Part shown: in pieces, positions 1 through 9,141 of the stretch
Layout of the letters: each line of letters starts with the position of its first letter
How positions within the stretch are numbered: position 1 is the first letter of the stretch
From: Psococerastis gibbosa
Lineage: Eukaryota; Arthropoda; Insecta; Psocodea; Psocidae
DNA length: 64,000 bases
Direction of reading: 5' to 3'
NCBI GenBank assembly: GCA_963971405.1
Contig: OZ020484.1
Location: 42,492,770 to 42,556,769 of the forward strand
Notes under the pieces: generated by a model
What the model was told of the DNA's origin: nothing
Seen by the model: only the letters and a program-made list of their open reading frames with translations
Databases searched by the model: none
Position numbers and translations under genes: made by a program

Positions 1-49
1 TGTTTTCTTCGTTGCCTTATTATTTAATCCTTATTATAATTTTTATACA

Positions 50-273
50 GAAATGCTTTCTTTTTAGAGAAATCAGTTAAAATAGTTGTACTTGTCATAT
101 CACATGACGCCATTTTTTAATTTTAGATTGTTTGTTTCATTGTTTGAGATTTTACTCTATTATCAACTGATCATTGATCAATTTTAACAATGGCATAGAG
201 TAAAATTGAAATGCCCTTCAATTTCATAATTTTCATTGACGTTGTACGTATCGTATGTGGAATGGCCACCTTA
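50..273. mobile_element. Diverged half of the TTA-site MITE family (family B)
   Basis: The stretch resembles the interior and right end of the 377-384 bp MITE found intact at 14403, 25172, 51047 and 59695. Shared landmarks are the CTTTTTAGAGAAATC segment, the ATGACGCCATTTTTTAATTTTAG segment (split here by substitutions), the palindrome TGATCATTGATCA and the end GGAATGGCCACC followed by TTA. The left terminus is missing, either through decay or truncation. No ORF. Confidence 0.6.
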
Positions 274-443
274 GTTATATTTGCTACGGCAGCGTCGCGT
301 CAGTTCAGTTTTTCAGTATTGCCAACATCACAATTTAAAAAATTCTGAAATTTGCTTGCCTTTTATTTTAAACAATTGAATTAATACCATCACGTGACAT
401 GGTGTTATATTACCCCCGGGATTAAAATCGCCATAATCAGCGT
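274..443. mobile_element. Half copy of the 500-bp inverted-repeat element (family K)
   Basis: This matches the right arm of the element at 23158-23659: the run from CGGCAGCGTCGCGTCAGTTC through ATTAATACCATCACGTGACATGGT to the ATTACCCC region aligns with few changes. Only one arm is present, directly abutting the end of the preceding MITE. Non-coding. Confidence 0.65.
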
Positions 444-680
444 GCTGGAGCAGAATGATCGTCTCTTCAGGGCTCGCCATTTTGGGGCATCAGAACAATG
501 TAATTCTCGACTGGGATTCGTTCTCAGTTCACCCCTGTAATTGGCCATCAAACTACCAATGAGCAGAAAGACCAGTGGAGCGTACGTTGCCAGTACCTTC
601 ATTCACGGGGACCGATCAACCGATCAAAAATTTAGTGAATTAAAAAAAAAACAGTAGTCGTAGCATTCCATGGTACTTGT

Positions 681-730
681 TTTGGCTTGGAAACCTCTTG
701 GTTTGGAGCTTGGGTTGTTTCCAAGCCAAA
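681..730. repeat. 14-bp perfect inverted repeat (hairpin)
   Basis: TTTGGCTTGGAAAC at 681-694 is exactly complementary to 717-730, with a 22-base spacer. It could form a cruciform or be the core of a tiny palindromic element. No target duplication was seen. Confidence 0.7.
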
Positions 731-747
731 CCAATGTAAGCAAACTT

Positions 748-1043
748 TTACTTGGTTTTGAGTCTCTCTTCTTCTTCCTCGTCTCTCTTAGTGCCACATG
801 CGCAGCGTGAGGGGCTTGCTCTCGACCTATTTCTTGAACTGGAACCGGTCCGACGCTGACGCCTTGTGCTCGGCAAAGGTTTTCCTCTTGCTCCGGCGAG
901 TTGTTCAGTCCTTTCCTCGAGGGTTGTCCTCGGTCTGCCTCTGGGTCTTCTACCTTGTGGCTTTGCTTCCGCCAACATCCGGATGGCCCTATTCTCGTTC
1001 ATCCTTTGGACGTGGCCATTTTAAGTCCATCGACAGTTATTGA
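748..1043 (-). pseudogene. Non-LTR retrotransposon ORF2 3' end, (GAA)n tail
   Basis: On the minus strand this encodes the same peptide block as the copy at 48818: a damaged W-GHIQRM segment, then MNENRAIRMLAEAKPQGRRP, then a GRPRTTLEERTEQLAGARGK stretch, ending in a GAA-rich tail at about 766-782. The family is the C-terminal tail of an insect-type ORF2 (after the reverse transcriptase), a DNA-associated region of unknown structure. A three-base loss in the W-GH motif and stops upstream show it is dead. The 5' part is absent, typical of truncated retrotransposition. Confidence 0.65.
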
Positions 1044-1890
1044 TTCGAACTAACCCGGGTGCTGAGCTGTCTTTTATTCAATCTCTTTCTTCTTCAATTC
1101 TACTCATCTTCGCGTAGCCAGGCAAGACAAACACGGTGCTAGCACAGCTTAAATGAAAAGGCCGTAAAGCTCATAGGAAAAAGCCCTGACAGGCCGTCGC
1201 GACAAAATGTGATCGGAACACTTCCTCTTAACACAAACTTATTCATTTAATCAAACCCGCCATTAATAAGTCGGTAAGAAGTCACTGCTAAAAGGAATAT
1301 CAAGTAGTTGCATGAGTTAACTCTCGCAAACGGATTTAAACGAGCGCCGTTAGTTAATTTACCCCCTTGATGGAACATCCCAACCCCCCCCCCCTCCTTT
1401 CAAAAGCAACCAAGCCAACATTTTTACCATGATTATATGCACCGTATACACTGAGATAATTCCCCGTAACAGTTGCACATAAAAACATATTGGAGCAGAG
1501 AACGACGTATTCAAATAAGATGGGGCACCTTTGTATTACCTTACGAAATATGCATTTTAATTAAAATTTAGCGCTGCAGAATATTTTAATTAAATCAAAG
1601 AAACGCCTTCGGGGCCCGTTCTTAAAGGTCTTAGTTATGAGCTGGCTCACTGCTGCAGTACAGTTTTAGCTTAATTTGGTAGTCTTGCTGGTGGGTTTAC
1701 AGCTGTATTAGCCTTTCTTCTTTAATTAAAAAGCTTTTAGGCTCATTTTTCGATGTAGTGCAGTGTACTCAGCTTAAGATTTCTGCTTATAAAAGAGTTA
1801 TAAAAGTCAAAAATGGATAAATTTCATTATTTTCATGGTTTATTATCGACATTTATGTTGCAAGGCTGGATGAGTATTAAAGGAGTCATG
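1044..1890. other. No recognised feature
   Basis: Non-coding, AT-rich. It holds an 11-base poly-C run at 1384-1394 in the middle of AT-rich DNA. I see no ORF, RNA gene or repeat shared with the rest of the window. Confidence 0.5.
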
Positions 1891-1985
1891 TAATAACTAA
1901 CCGAAAATTAGAGGATATAGAAAAACTGGGCTTGGCGGGATCTAAGTCTAACCGGGGTGTCGTCTTAACCGCTAGACCACATCTA
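1891..1985 (-). mobile_element. tRNA-derived SINE (family G), fragment
   Basis: Read on the minus strand it begins GTGGTCTAGCGGTTAAGACG, a tRNA-like A-box region, and runs into ATCCCGCCAAGCCCAGTTTTT and the body TATATCCTCTAATTTTCGGTTA. The B-box region is partly deleted compared with the copies near 43508 and 55330. A degenerate Pol III promoter and no body ORF fit a SINE; a functional tRNA gene is excluded by the damage and the shared body sequence. Confidence 0.65.
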
Positions 1986-2692
1986 ATAACTAATACGCAA
2001 TCATATCTGTTCCATTAAACTTCGGGCAAATTTGAAATAAGCTTTAGGGCTACAGTGAGTTTCTTTTAACCTATATAACATAAGGTGAATCAGATGGCAG
2101 TACTTCCAAATAGTTTAGGATCACATAACTACCTATATACGAGTAATTAGCAAACTAGGTTCAGAAAGGTAAACACAATGTGCGTAGCATAGTTGCGGAA
2201 AAATCGGTTTTACGGTTAAATCAAAATAAAATGTACTTGATGTTAAATAGCGTTTTCTATAAATTTGTTGAATTAGCCTAACAATTTGAAATTAAATACT
2301 ATGAAATAACTTATTCTAACAAATCTAAATTGTGGCTAGGCCATGTTAATAAGCAGTAAATAACTTACGGCTAGTATCTTGTTTTGGTTGAATCCTTGGT
2401 GATGTCGCTCTACTCCCCTTTGCATCCTGCAAATAAAAGAAAGCCAATTTTTTAGGTATTTCTTATCACATTGCAATATACTATGTAAAAATAATACTGC
2501 ATTTTACCATAAATAGTACTGATTAGGGTTGTCACGTGGTTCACGCCTATTTTTTCTAAAGAGATAGCTGACTATAGTTACATGATGGATTCGCACAAAA
2601 TCAGTTAGCGTTTATTACTTATTTAATAGATAGGTAAGTCGTTGTAAAGTTGTACGTTACATAATAAAACACACACTACATAGGCCTACTAT
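1986..2692. other. No recognised feature
   Basis: AT-rich non-coding DNA without an ORF, tandem repeat or match to another family in the window. Confidence 0.5.
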
Positions 2693-2896
2693 CATCGGCC
2701 CAAGGGCGGATTTGCCTCCAATTTAGGGGGGGGGGTCAGCGGTCAGGTTCAATGGATTATAACATTAAAAAACATGATTATTTTTAATTCCCACTGTAAA
2801 CCCATTGTTATCTAGTGTAAGTTAATTTATATTTTGGGGGAAGGGGGGGGGGGTCCGGACCCTCTGAACCCCCTAAAATCCGCCCTTGCATAGGCC
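2693..2896. mobile_element. hAT-type MITE with 8-bp target duplication (D1)
   Basis: The element is 2701-2888. Termini are CAAGGGCGGATTTG and AAAATCCGCCCTTG, an inverted repeat of the CAAGGGCGGAT type seen in five related copies here. Flanks are CATCGGCC (2693-2700) and CATAGGCC (2889-2896), 7 of 8 identical, as expected of an old hAT target duplication. Two poly-G tracts lie inside. It has no ORF, so it was mobilised in trans. Confidence 0.8.
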
Positions 2897-2984
2897 TATA
2901 CATATAAGTTTAACATAATTATGTATATACAAGTACATATACAACGTACAATTTTACAAAGTAATTTTTCACAATAAGTTCCGA

Positions 2985-3045
2985 ATTTATTCGCCTCAGG
3001 ATCTCGGCATTAGGGACGCGATCTCTCCAAGATATGCAAGATATC
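2985..3045 (-). pseudogene. Non-LTR ORF2 scrap (reverse-transcriptase C-terminal block)
   Basis: The minus strand reads ISWRDRVPNAEILRRI, the conserved block just after the reverse transcriptase in the same ORF2 family as 22270-22600 and 38950-39062. Upstream on that strand the coding sequence is replaced by a short AAGATA-rich microsatellite. Only about 20 codons survive. Confidence 0.55.
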
Positions 3046-3104
3046 CAAGATAAGCAAGATAATCAGGATCAAGGATTTAGGGGATTGAGGATTGGAAAAT
3101 TTCA

Positions 3105-3200
3105 CGTTCGGCTCATCCAGGGCTGTAGAGCCAGAAGTAGAAGAAAAAAAAAAGAAAAATAGGCAGGCTTCTGAATTTTGGGGACCACAGTAAAAATAAA
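3105..3200 (+). mobile_element. Retrotransposon 3' tail remnant
   Basis: GGGCTGTAGAGCCAGAAG, a GAA/A-rich tail and then TTCTGAATTTTGGGGACCAC align with 6240-6300 (GAGCTGTCGAGCCAGAAG, GAA-rich tail, TTCTGAATTTTGGTGACCAC). At the second site this follows a non-LTR ORF2 end, so both are probably 3' ends of one retroelement family. The shared sequence beyond the tail may be common flanking repeat. Confidence 0.4.
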
Positions 3201-3884
3201 GTTGAAAACGTAGAAACGAGAGGGGCGAGCCAATGCTATAACTCCGAGCAGTGGCGCTGAAGGAACAAAATTTCTGACGCACGGTGGCTTCTTCTTGACA
3301 GTACGGGACGCAAAGTGATTCGTATAGCTGATGGTAGTTAAGACCGTCGACATAATTTAAGGCACAGGAAACCCTCTAATGGCCCTCCATTGATCATCTA
3401 TTCTCTTTGACGGAAGGACCAACCCTTGGAGACAAACCGAACCTGTCTTGTCCTCAAATGTTGAGGGATTTCCTTTGGAAGCGAAACATTATGGTGGCAA
3501 TTTGACATGCTACATGTTGTATTTTCTCAAGGAATTTGAAATTAAAGTATTTACTGTATAGGCTACCTTAAAGAGATGTTTGCCTATAAATAAAGAAATA
3601 CATAAATATTGACTTTATTTTTAGCTGAGACCACCCTAGCGCGGTCAGCAGGGGTCAGCAGCAAAATCAGTAAGTAAAATGTACACTACCTATCCGGTCC
3701 TGCATCCAAGAAAAGAACGGGTATCCATAGCCAGGGGTTTAGAGTGAGTTTTAGATGTAAGTTGTATGTTACTCTCCATTTTCCCTATGTTCACCACGAT
3801 AATAGGCCTAATGTGAACATCAATGAGCTGTCAGCAAGAAAATAAAAATGTTCAAACTATGGGTAAGTTGTTTAATCTTTATGG
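3201..3884. other. No recognised feature
   Basis: Non-coding. Two short open frames on the minus strand at 3010-3353 show no domain and overlap the low-complexity tail. Confidence 0.45.
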
Positions 3885-4023
3885 AATCTTTTATATATTA
3901 AAGAAGTTTATGCCCTCCCATGCCATGATGAACATATATATAAAGCCATTTATCAGTCTCGGTTACAGTATGGTATGACTCTGTGGGGGTCTGCACCACA
4001 AGTCTGGCTCAGACCTTTATATA
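3885..4023 (+). pseudogene. Non-LTR ORF2 fragment, part upstream of the Tc1 insertion
   Basis: Frame 3924 onward reads HDEHIYKAIYQSRLQYGMTL followed by WGSAPQVWLRPLY. The YxSxLxYGxxxWG pattern is typical of the region downstream of the reverse-transcriptase catalytic core in insect non-LTR ORF2. The frame is cut at the TA target of the Tc1 element at 4024 and resumes after 5082. Upstream sequence is decayed, so the original 5' limit is unknown. Confidence 0.6.
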
Positions 4024-5080
4024 CAGTGTTGCTCATAATAATAGGGACACAGTAAATTTTCCTAAAATCTCCAAAATGGCAAGAGTTTTGGCCTTGATTA
4101 TTAGCAGTAAATAACATGGCAAGAAGTTTGATATGTTGTGTAAATTTCATCCCAATTGCCCAAGAACGTGAAAATCTAAAGAAGATTTTCAAAAATACGT
4201 CGGTCATAATAATAGGGACATTACCTTTACTTCTTTAATAAAATGCAGATAAATTAACAAATTACAATTTAATCATCAATACTTGGTAGATTGTCCCTTG
4301 TTATGAAGAACAGCATTGCATCTTGAGTTCATTGAAGTGACTAAATTCTGGCTCAAACAGACACAGGGATGTTGTACCACGCTTTTTGAACTTCTGGCCA
4401 AAGGAGGTCTTTGTTCTTGATTGTATCTTTAGCAATACTCTTCTTATGTTCATTCCATAAGTTTTCTATCGGATTCAAGTCCGGTGATTGTGCTGGCCAC
4501 TCCATAACACATATTTTTTTTCCCCGCGAACCAGTTCTTCACCAACTTCGATGAATGTTTTGGGTCATCTTGTTGGAATTGCCACAGCAGTGGCATGTTT
4601 TCTTCTGCATAAGGAAGCATTTCATTTTCTAATATGTCCCGATAGATTTCCTTAGTCATAATGTCCCTGATTTCCCATTGTTTTTGATCGATCGACTAAA
4701 TCAGCAATTTTTCTGATGCTAACCCCTTTCTTCTGCAAGCCGCAGATAATTCTTCTTTCATCATCAGAGCAATGTTTCATACGGCCCATTTTCTCAAAAT
4801 ATCTTGAGATTTTAAGTAGCAAGAGGCCTTGTGCAGATTTATAAATTTTCTTTGTTTTTGGCTTAAATAAAAATAAAAACTAGACTCGCGGCCTTATTAT
4901 TATGACCAGCGAAAATTTCAAAAAAAATCTTGAACGCTTTAAGTTCTTGATACTATTTAACCAAACTCACACAAAATATTCAGATAACCAAGCCGTCAAC
5001 TACTGCTGACTATAATTGTGGTATCTCATTGGGTTTAAAAAAAATTGAAAAATTCGAAATTCGAATTATGAGCAACACTG
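4024..5080 (-). mobile_element. Tc1-like transposon, internally deleted
   Basis: Terminal inverted repeats CAGTGTTGCTCATAATA and its complement (ending in TTATGAGCAACACTG) are flanked by TA at 4022-4023 and 5081-5082, the Tc1/mariner signature. At 1057 bp it is shorter than the usual 1.6 kb because the centre of the transposase gene is deleted. It lies inside a non-LTR ORF2. Non-autonomous as seen, but the termini look usable by a related active element. Confidence 0.92.
4276..4789 (-). pseudogene. Tc1 transposase pseudogene
   Basis: The frame opens at the ATG at 4787-4789 with MGRMKHCSDDERRIICGLQK, the first helix-turn-helix of a Tc1 transposase. A deletion after about 42 codons joins it, out of context, to MTKEIYRDILENEMLPYAEE. 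The second catalytic Asp is visible in FQQDDPKHSS; the first catalytic Asp and the second DNA-binding helix set are lost. A frameshift in an A8 run near 4512 precedes the [11 protein letters not shown] motif carrying the third acidic residue, and a second shift precedes the normal C-terminus at 4276. Not functional. Confidence 0.9.
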
Positions 5081-5082
5081 TA

Positions 5083-5618
5083 TAAGTCACAAATTTGCAG
5101 TTAGATCTATATCGAAAAGCCACAGACTGCAACATACGCTACCGCTTTATAAGTCTCTAAATATACTTCCAGTAGCTTTACTTTACAGAAAGGTTATACT
5201 ACAGTTATTTATATACCATATAATACCAGCCTTGGTACCACAGACAAGGAATATTCCAACGAGAATGAATATCAACGGATGTCTCATATTACCCAAATTT
5301 ACAAAGGCTCATACAACAGCATCATTCTTGTACAAATCATATTACTACTATAACGAATTTATTAGTAGTTACAATAAGTTCGCGAGGCCAACTACGAGCA
5401 TAAAAGGTTATATATATATATATATATAACAAACACTAATGGCAATGTAACTAATATTATATCATGCTTGTAATAAAAGGATAATGTTTAACTGTACTTT
5501 ACAGGGTGTATCCCGCACGCCTCTATGTAGCCATGGGAGCTCTAATTGGATTTTGTCTAATAATTGTATTTGTTGGAAATAAAGAATTGTTATTATTATT
5601 ATTATTATTATTATTTGG
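5083..5618 (+). pseudogene. Non-LTR ORF2 C-terminus and 3' end after the Tc1 insertion
   Basis: The frame resumes as LPLYKSLNILPVALLYRKVI and continues to a stop at 5429. The LYKSLNILPV and later PKFTKAHTTASFLYKS blocks match the ORF2 C-terminus of insect elements of the RTE/CR1/Jockey broad type. A 3' UTR follows, with AATAAA at 5578 and a (TTA)n tail at about 5590-5616, giving a natural 3' end. The last codons are a TA microsatellite. Together with 3885-4023 this is one 5'-truncated insertion later split by Tc1. Confidence 0.7.
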
Positions 5619-5984
5619 AGTAATGTGGCATTAAACCTTGCGTTTTTGAACTAAGTCAATATTGGCATATTTACCGCTAGTTTAACCTCCCAAAGGAATA
5701 TGTCACCACGGTTCAGTTAGTAAAGGCGACGGCAAAGTTTCTTATAAAATTGAAATATATATAAGAATACATATACAGTAGTTAGTAATAGTCAAGGAAA
5801 CTATTAAACCAATGTGAGAAAACATAATATAATGATATTAATATATACGTAGGAATATTTAAAGGTACAATATCAAATCCTTTCAATTTTTGTAATTTTC
5901 GTATTTGCGCTCCCTCGTACCATGAGGCGTGTGAGGGTCACTCATTACGTTATCTTATTATATTTGTTTATATTTATGAATTGT
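5619..5984. other. No recognised feature
   Basis: AT-rich non-coding DNA; nothing shared with other parts of the window. Confidence 0.5.
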
Positions 5985-6300
5985 TTACTGCAATGGACGC
6001 AAAAATACTGCAAGTATTGGAAAGAAAGATCTATGCAAAGACAGGGAGTGGCGTATAAGAAGCAATGCCGAAATAGAAGTAATAGTCAAAGGAGAAGACA
6101 TAGTCCGGTTACGCATAAGATGGCTGGGACACTTCATAAGAATGTCAGGCGACCGCATGCATGTAAAAAGCAAGCAGTGGAGCTTTGTACAAAACTGATA
6201 TGACTGTAGGAGTTTTGTGAAGCAGGCCAAAGCTCAACAAGAGCTGTCGAGCCAGAAGAAGAAGATAAAGAAAGAAAATTTCTGAATTTTGGTGACCACA
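5985..6300 (+). pseudogene. Non-LTR ORF2 C-terminal fragment with GAA-rich tail
   Basis: One frame reads LERKIYAKTGSGV then stop; another carries RSNAEIEVIVKGEDIVRLRI followed by RWLGHFIRMSGDR. The WLGHxxRM motif with preceding YxKTGSG-like block is the standard end of insect ORF2. Two frames are needed, so at least one shift is present. The GAGCCAGAAGAAGAAG tail at about 6250 closes it. The neighbouring tail at 3105 belongs to the same family. Confidence 0.65.
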
Positions 6301-6727
6301 AATCACGTGAAGAAATGGGGGTCTAGACTGAAGAAAATAAATGAAATAAAACAAGCATTTGACCACTCTATTTATTCTTGTAGCTGAAAATAGGAGAAAT
6401 TACAACCGAAGAAAATGGCCGGCCTGAAGCCATAATAGCAGAGAAAACAGGTCTTAAATTCCGAAACTGAAACAAAATTTTATGAAACTTCCTATTAAAA
6501 GGGGCATTAAAGAAGCCCGGAGTAAATTGTCCCATAGAAAGGGCGAGAATTGTCCGGGAATTTTTTCAAGTTACTCGGCCCAACGCGAAGGAAGCAATTC
6601 AACGTCTAATTTAATTCATTTTCGGTAATTGTTCTTCCCTACGTGTTTCTTGTACATTTCTATTTGAACTGCTTTATTTAATTTACTCCTTTTATATTTC
6701 AATGCTGGGCGCTGGAAGGGGGGGGGA
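6301..6727. other. No recognised feature
   Basis: Non-coding DNA between a retroelement tail and an hAT MITE; a short poly-G run precedes 6728. Confidence 0.5.
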
Positions 6728-6920
6728 CTGAGGGACAAGGGCGGATTTTAGGGGGGGGGGGATGTCAGGGGGTCTGGACCCCCCCCTAAAATTAAACGAA
6801 CTTACACTAGATAATATGGATTTACAGTGGGAATTAAAAATATTAATGTTTTAATCCACTGAATCTGCCCGCTGACCCCCCCCCCCTAAATTAGAAGCAA
6901 AATCCGCCCTTGCTGAGGGA
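6728..6920. mobile_element. hAT-type MITE with perfect 8-bp target duplication (D2)
   Basis: The element 6736-6912 (177 bp) has termini CAAGGGCGGATTTTAG and AAAATCCGCCCTTG and is flanked on both sides by CTGAGGGA (6728-6735 and 6913-6920), an exact 8-bp duplication diagnostic of hAT insertion. The interior aligns in opposite orientation with D1 (2701). Runs of G and C pair across a short loop, so the left third can fold by itself. No ORF. Confidence 0.9.
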
Positions 6921-7029
6921 GTACTAAAAATACAATATCAGCTATGAGGGGGTTTGACCTCCAATACAAATGGAAATAATTTGTTTCCATTTTTCATTAA
7001 AAAAATAAGAACAATCAATTAAATTCCTT

Positions 7030-7137
7030 CATCGCTTGAAAATTCTCTGTAATGAATACTCCACGGCACTGCCATGCAGTGGTAGATGACGGTGCCGCCC
7101 AGTATTAATATTCCTGACAGTTACTTTTCAAGCGATG
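7030..7137. mobile_element. Small palindromic MITE (family Q)
   Basis: The ends CATCGCTTGAAAA and TTTTCAAGCGATG are inverted, and the inner CTGTAATGAATACT/AGTATTAATATTCCTGACAG arms extend the pairing. About 108 bp, non-coding. Part of the same sequence recurs at 13869-13935 and near 24340. I could not define a target duplication. Confidence 0.55.
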
Positions 7138-7487
7138 GTGGCTGATGCTGCTATCTGTGCAAAGGAAAGATGTCACCAGAGGGATTCAATATGAAACCTC
7201 AGGTTACAAACAGGAGGCGAACTGGGTTGCAAAAAGTCAAAAGCTGCAGTAAAGGGAACCAAACAAGACAAAAAAAAGCAACGGCGCATTATAAATTATA
7301 ATTCTGGTTGTAGACAAACGGGGAGGGTTGAAAGGGGTCCCCTCCCCTAGAAAGCATCAGATATTCTCGACTCGAGAGCTAGACTAGCCTGCCATAGAAT
7401 AAAATAGCGAGTGGAGCCTCTATATCATAGACCACATATTGTGTCCGGTGACAATATCCACAATTTATGAACATGGCGCTAATGTTC
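7138..7487. other. Non-coding with a short G/C palindrome
   Basis: GGGGAGGG and CCCCTCCCC at about 7320-7348 form a small inverted repeat. Otherwise nothing recognisable. Confidence 0.45.
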
Positions 7488-7554
7488 GGTGGAGGGGGGG
7501 GGGGGCAGGCTGTGTCTACTGCTGTGGAAAGTATTTTTACCCCCCCCCCCCACC
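7488..7554. repeat. Poly-G/poly-C inverted repeat
   Basis: GGTGGA plus 12 G (7488-7505) faces 12 C plus ACC (7540-7554) across a 34-base spacer. The arms can pair as a hairpin, or the G tract can take part in a quadruplex. The open frame that runs through it (7467-7790) owes its Gly and Pro runs to these tracts. Confidence 0.75.
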
Positions 7555-7805
7555 AAAAAAAAGACGAAACTTTCACATTACGTTATTTATTAAGTAAGCA
7601 GATCGGGGAAAATGTTTCTATTACGATGATTTATGATGTTTTTTTGGATAGTAAACACAACCATTCGTTGTGGCTAATAAATTATTTACAATATTGCGTT
7701 AGAGAATGGGAGGAGACAATGGTGAAAAGAGGTGGAAGCCTACTAATGGCAAATCTCTCAGCAGTGAAAGACATCGGAGGTTATTTATAGGTCGTAGAAT
7801 GCAAT

Positions 7806-8045
7806 GGAGGAGCAAACTTTCAAAACAGCATTAATCCATTTTCGTAAAATGTTCAGGAAACACGAAAAACATAATTATTTCGGCTTCATTATAACGGGAA
7901 TATAAGATTTTAACCCACTTCAGAAGACTGGGTTAAAATGTTTCTGTTTTTGTTTTGATTCAACTCATCTTCAAGATGGAAAATCCATGATAAAATCAAT
8001 TTTTAATTTTCATGGATTTGTGACGTTTTGAAAGTTTATGGTCCT
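7806..8045. mobile_element. Palindromic-end MITE (family M), 240-bp copy
   Basis: GGAGCAAACTTTCAAAACAG at the left and GACGTTTTGAAAGTTTATGG at the right are inverted, as are the adjacent TTAATCCAT/ATGGATTTG segments. The copy at 52359-52440 has the same ends with a nearly empty centre. Non-coding, trans-mobilised. Superfamily not assigned. Confidence 0.65.
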
Positions 8046-8261
8046 ATTGATATGGTTGAACAAGATTATTGTTGAAAAGAAGAATAAGGAATAAAGCTGC
8101 GTCTGATATGCTCCCGTTCATTAGTGGGACTTATTTTATATTTCAATTATCCCATTTATTGTCAAGTGAATGTTTTGATGCAAAGTGATTGGTATTGTAA
8201 TATTTCCAATGCAATACAATAATAATTCAACTCTTAAGCTGGTGCATTAGAGAAAGAAAGA

Positions 8262-8460
8262 AAGAATGCACGGAAACGGGTTTCGAATCTCTACTATGTA
8301 CATTAACGTCCTATTTTTTTGGCCATGCTTAGGAGGGCATGTAATGCAGGCGGTCCGGACCTTCCTAGTTGAGTGTAAGAGAGGGCTTTATAGCCCTAAC
8401 TCCGCTAGGTTGGCTTAGTAATAGAATAAGAAAGGTCATTATTTATTTATGTATTCGAAA
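8262..8460 (+). mobile_element. tRNA-derived SINE (family F)
   Basis: A B-box-like GGTTTCGAATCTC lies near 8282, then the conserved body (GGCCATGCTTAGGAGGGCAT, GAGTGTAAGAGAGGGC, CCCTAACTCCGCTAGGTTGG) and a (TTAT)n tail to about 8457. Related copies at 17050 and 63055 are in reverse orientation; the 63055 copy shows the clearest tRNA-like head. Pol III-transcribed, mobilised by a LINE partner. Confidence 0.7.
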
Positions 8461-8823
8461 CCAAATCAAGTCTACTTAAAATATTCCATTTCTCCGACTC
8501 GAACAAACAATCTAAAAAAAAAAATGAGGAAATAATGCTGTGGCATGGCAATAAGGGTCTAGACCTGAGCACAGGTAGAGGTTACTCTCTCATGACCACT
8601 AAAGTAGTCAGCAACATGCCCAACGAACAATCTAACAAAGTAAAAAACCACGACGTTGCATGAGTGTAAAATTGTACAAATGTGTTTCCTTTTTATATTG
8701 GGCTGAGGTTTGCACGTCAAGCAAGAGCTGGGTTTTAGCCAATTAGGGGCAAGTAGCTGCTTCCTGATTGGTGTATTCGTGTTAAGCAGTGCTGCCTGGG
8801 TTTGTATAAATATTTGATGCATC
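8461..8823. other. Non-coding with an unclassified repeat scrap
   Basis: The segment ACCTGAGCACAGGTAGAGG to CAGCAACATGCCC (8563-8620) resembles 47480-47555, so both come from one dispersed repeat of unknown class. The rest is unremarkable. Confidence 0.4.
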
Positions 8824-9141
8824 GTTTATTACATACACTAAGCTAATTAAAAATCCAATCCCACACAGTCTACCCAGGGCCATCAGTGTTGCGGCGTTCA
8901 GGACCACGACGGGCCACGACTACCTCGCTGCACACCTCAACCGCATTGAAGTCCGCGATTCCTGCGCATGCGACCTATGTGGACACCCCCGTCATGCCCG
9001 GCGATCGACCACACGCCGACAAACGAAGACGAGTTCGAAAAGATCGCACGTCGCTACTGGTCAGCGCGTCACCAAATGGCCGGCATGCCAAAGGTGGACG
9101 TTGGCTAGTAAGTAAGTAAGTAAGTTTATTACATACACTAA
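8824..9141 (+). mobile_element. 5'-truncated non-LTR insertion with 18-bp target duplication
   Basis: GTTTATTACATACACTAA occurs at 8824-8841 and again at 9124-9141, bounding a 282-bp insert that ends in (TAAG)n at 9109-9124. Long target duplication, 3' tail and 5' truncation are the marks of target-primed reverse transcription. The insert encodes the C-terminal end of ORF2 (next entry). The perfect duplication shows the insertion is fairly young. Confidence 0.92.
8862..9108 (+). pseudogene. Non-LTR ORF2 C-terminus
   Basis: Reads LPRAISVAAFRTTTGHDYLA then AHLNRIEVRDSCACDLCGH, the zinc-binding-like C-terminal region that follows the RNase H or RT part of insect ORF2 (TGHDYLAAHL and CxxC). A frameshift in the C run near 8986 moves the ending into another frame, where ARRYWSARHQMAGMPKVDVG precedes a TAG at 9106-9108. 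A (TAAG)n tail follows at once. Only the last ~80 codons were inserted. Confidence 0.8.

Noticed and set aside
7467..7790. 107-codon frame with Gly and Pro runs
   Set aside because: The runs come from the poly-G/poly-C inverted repeat; the rest shows no recognisable protein.
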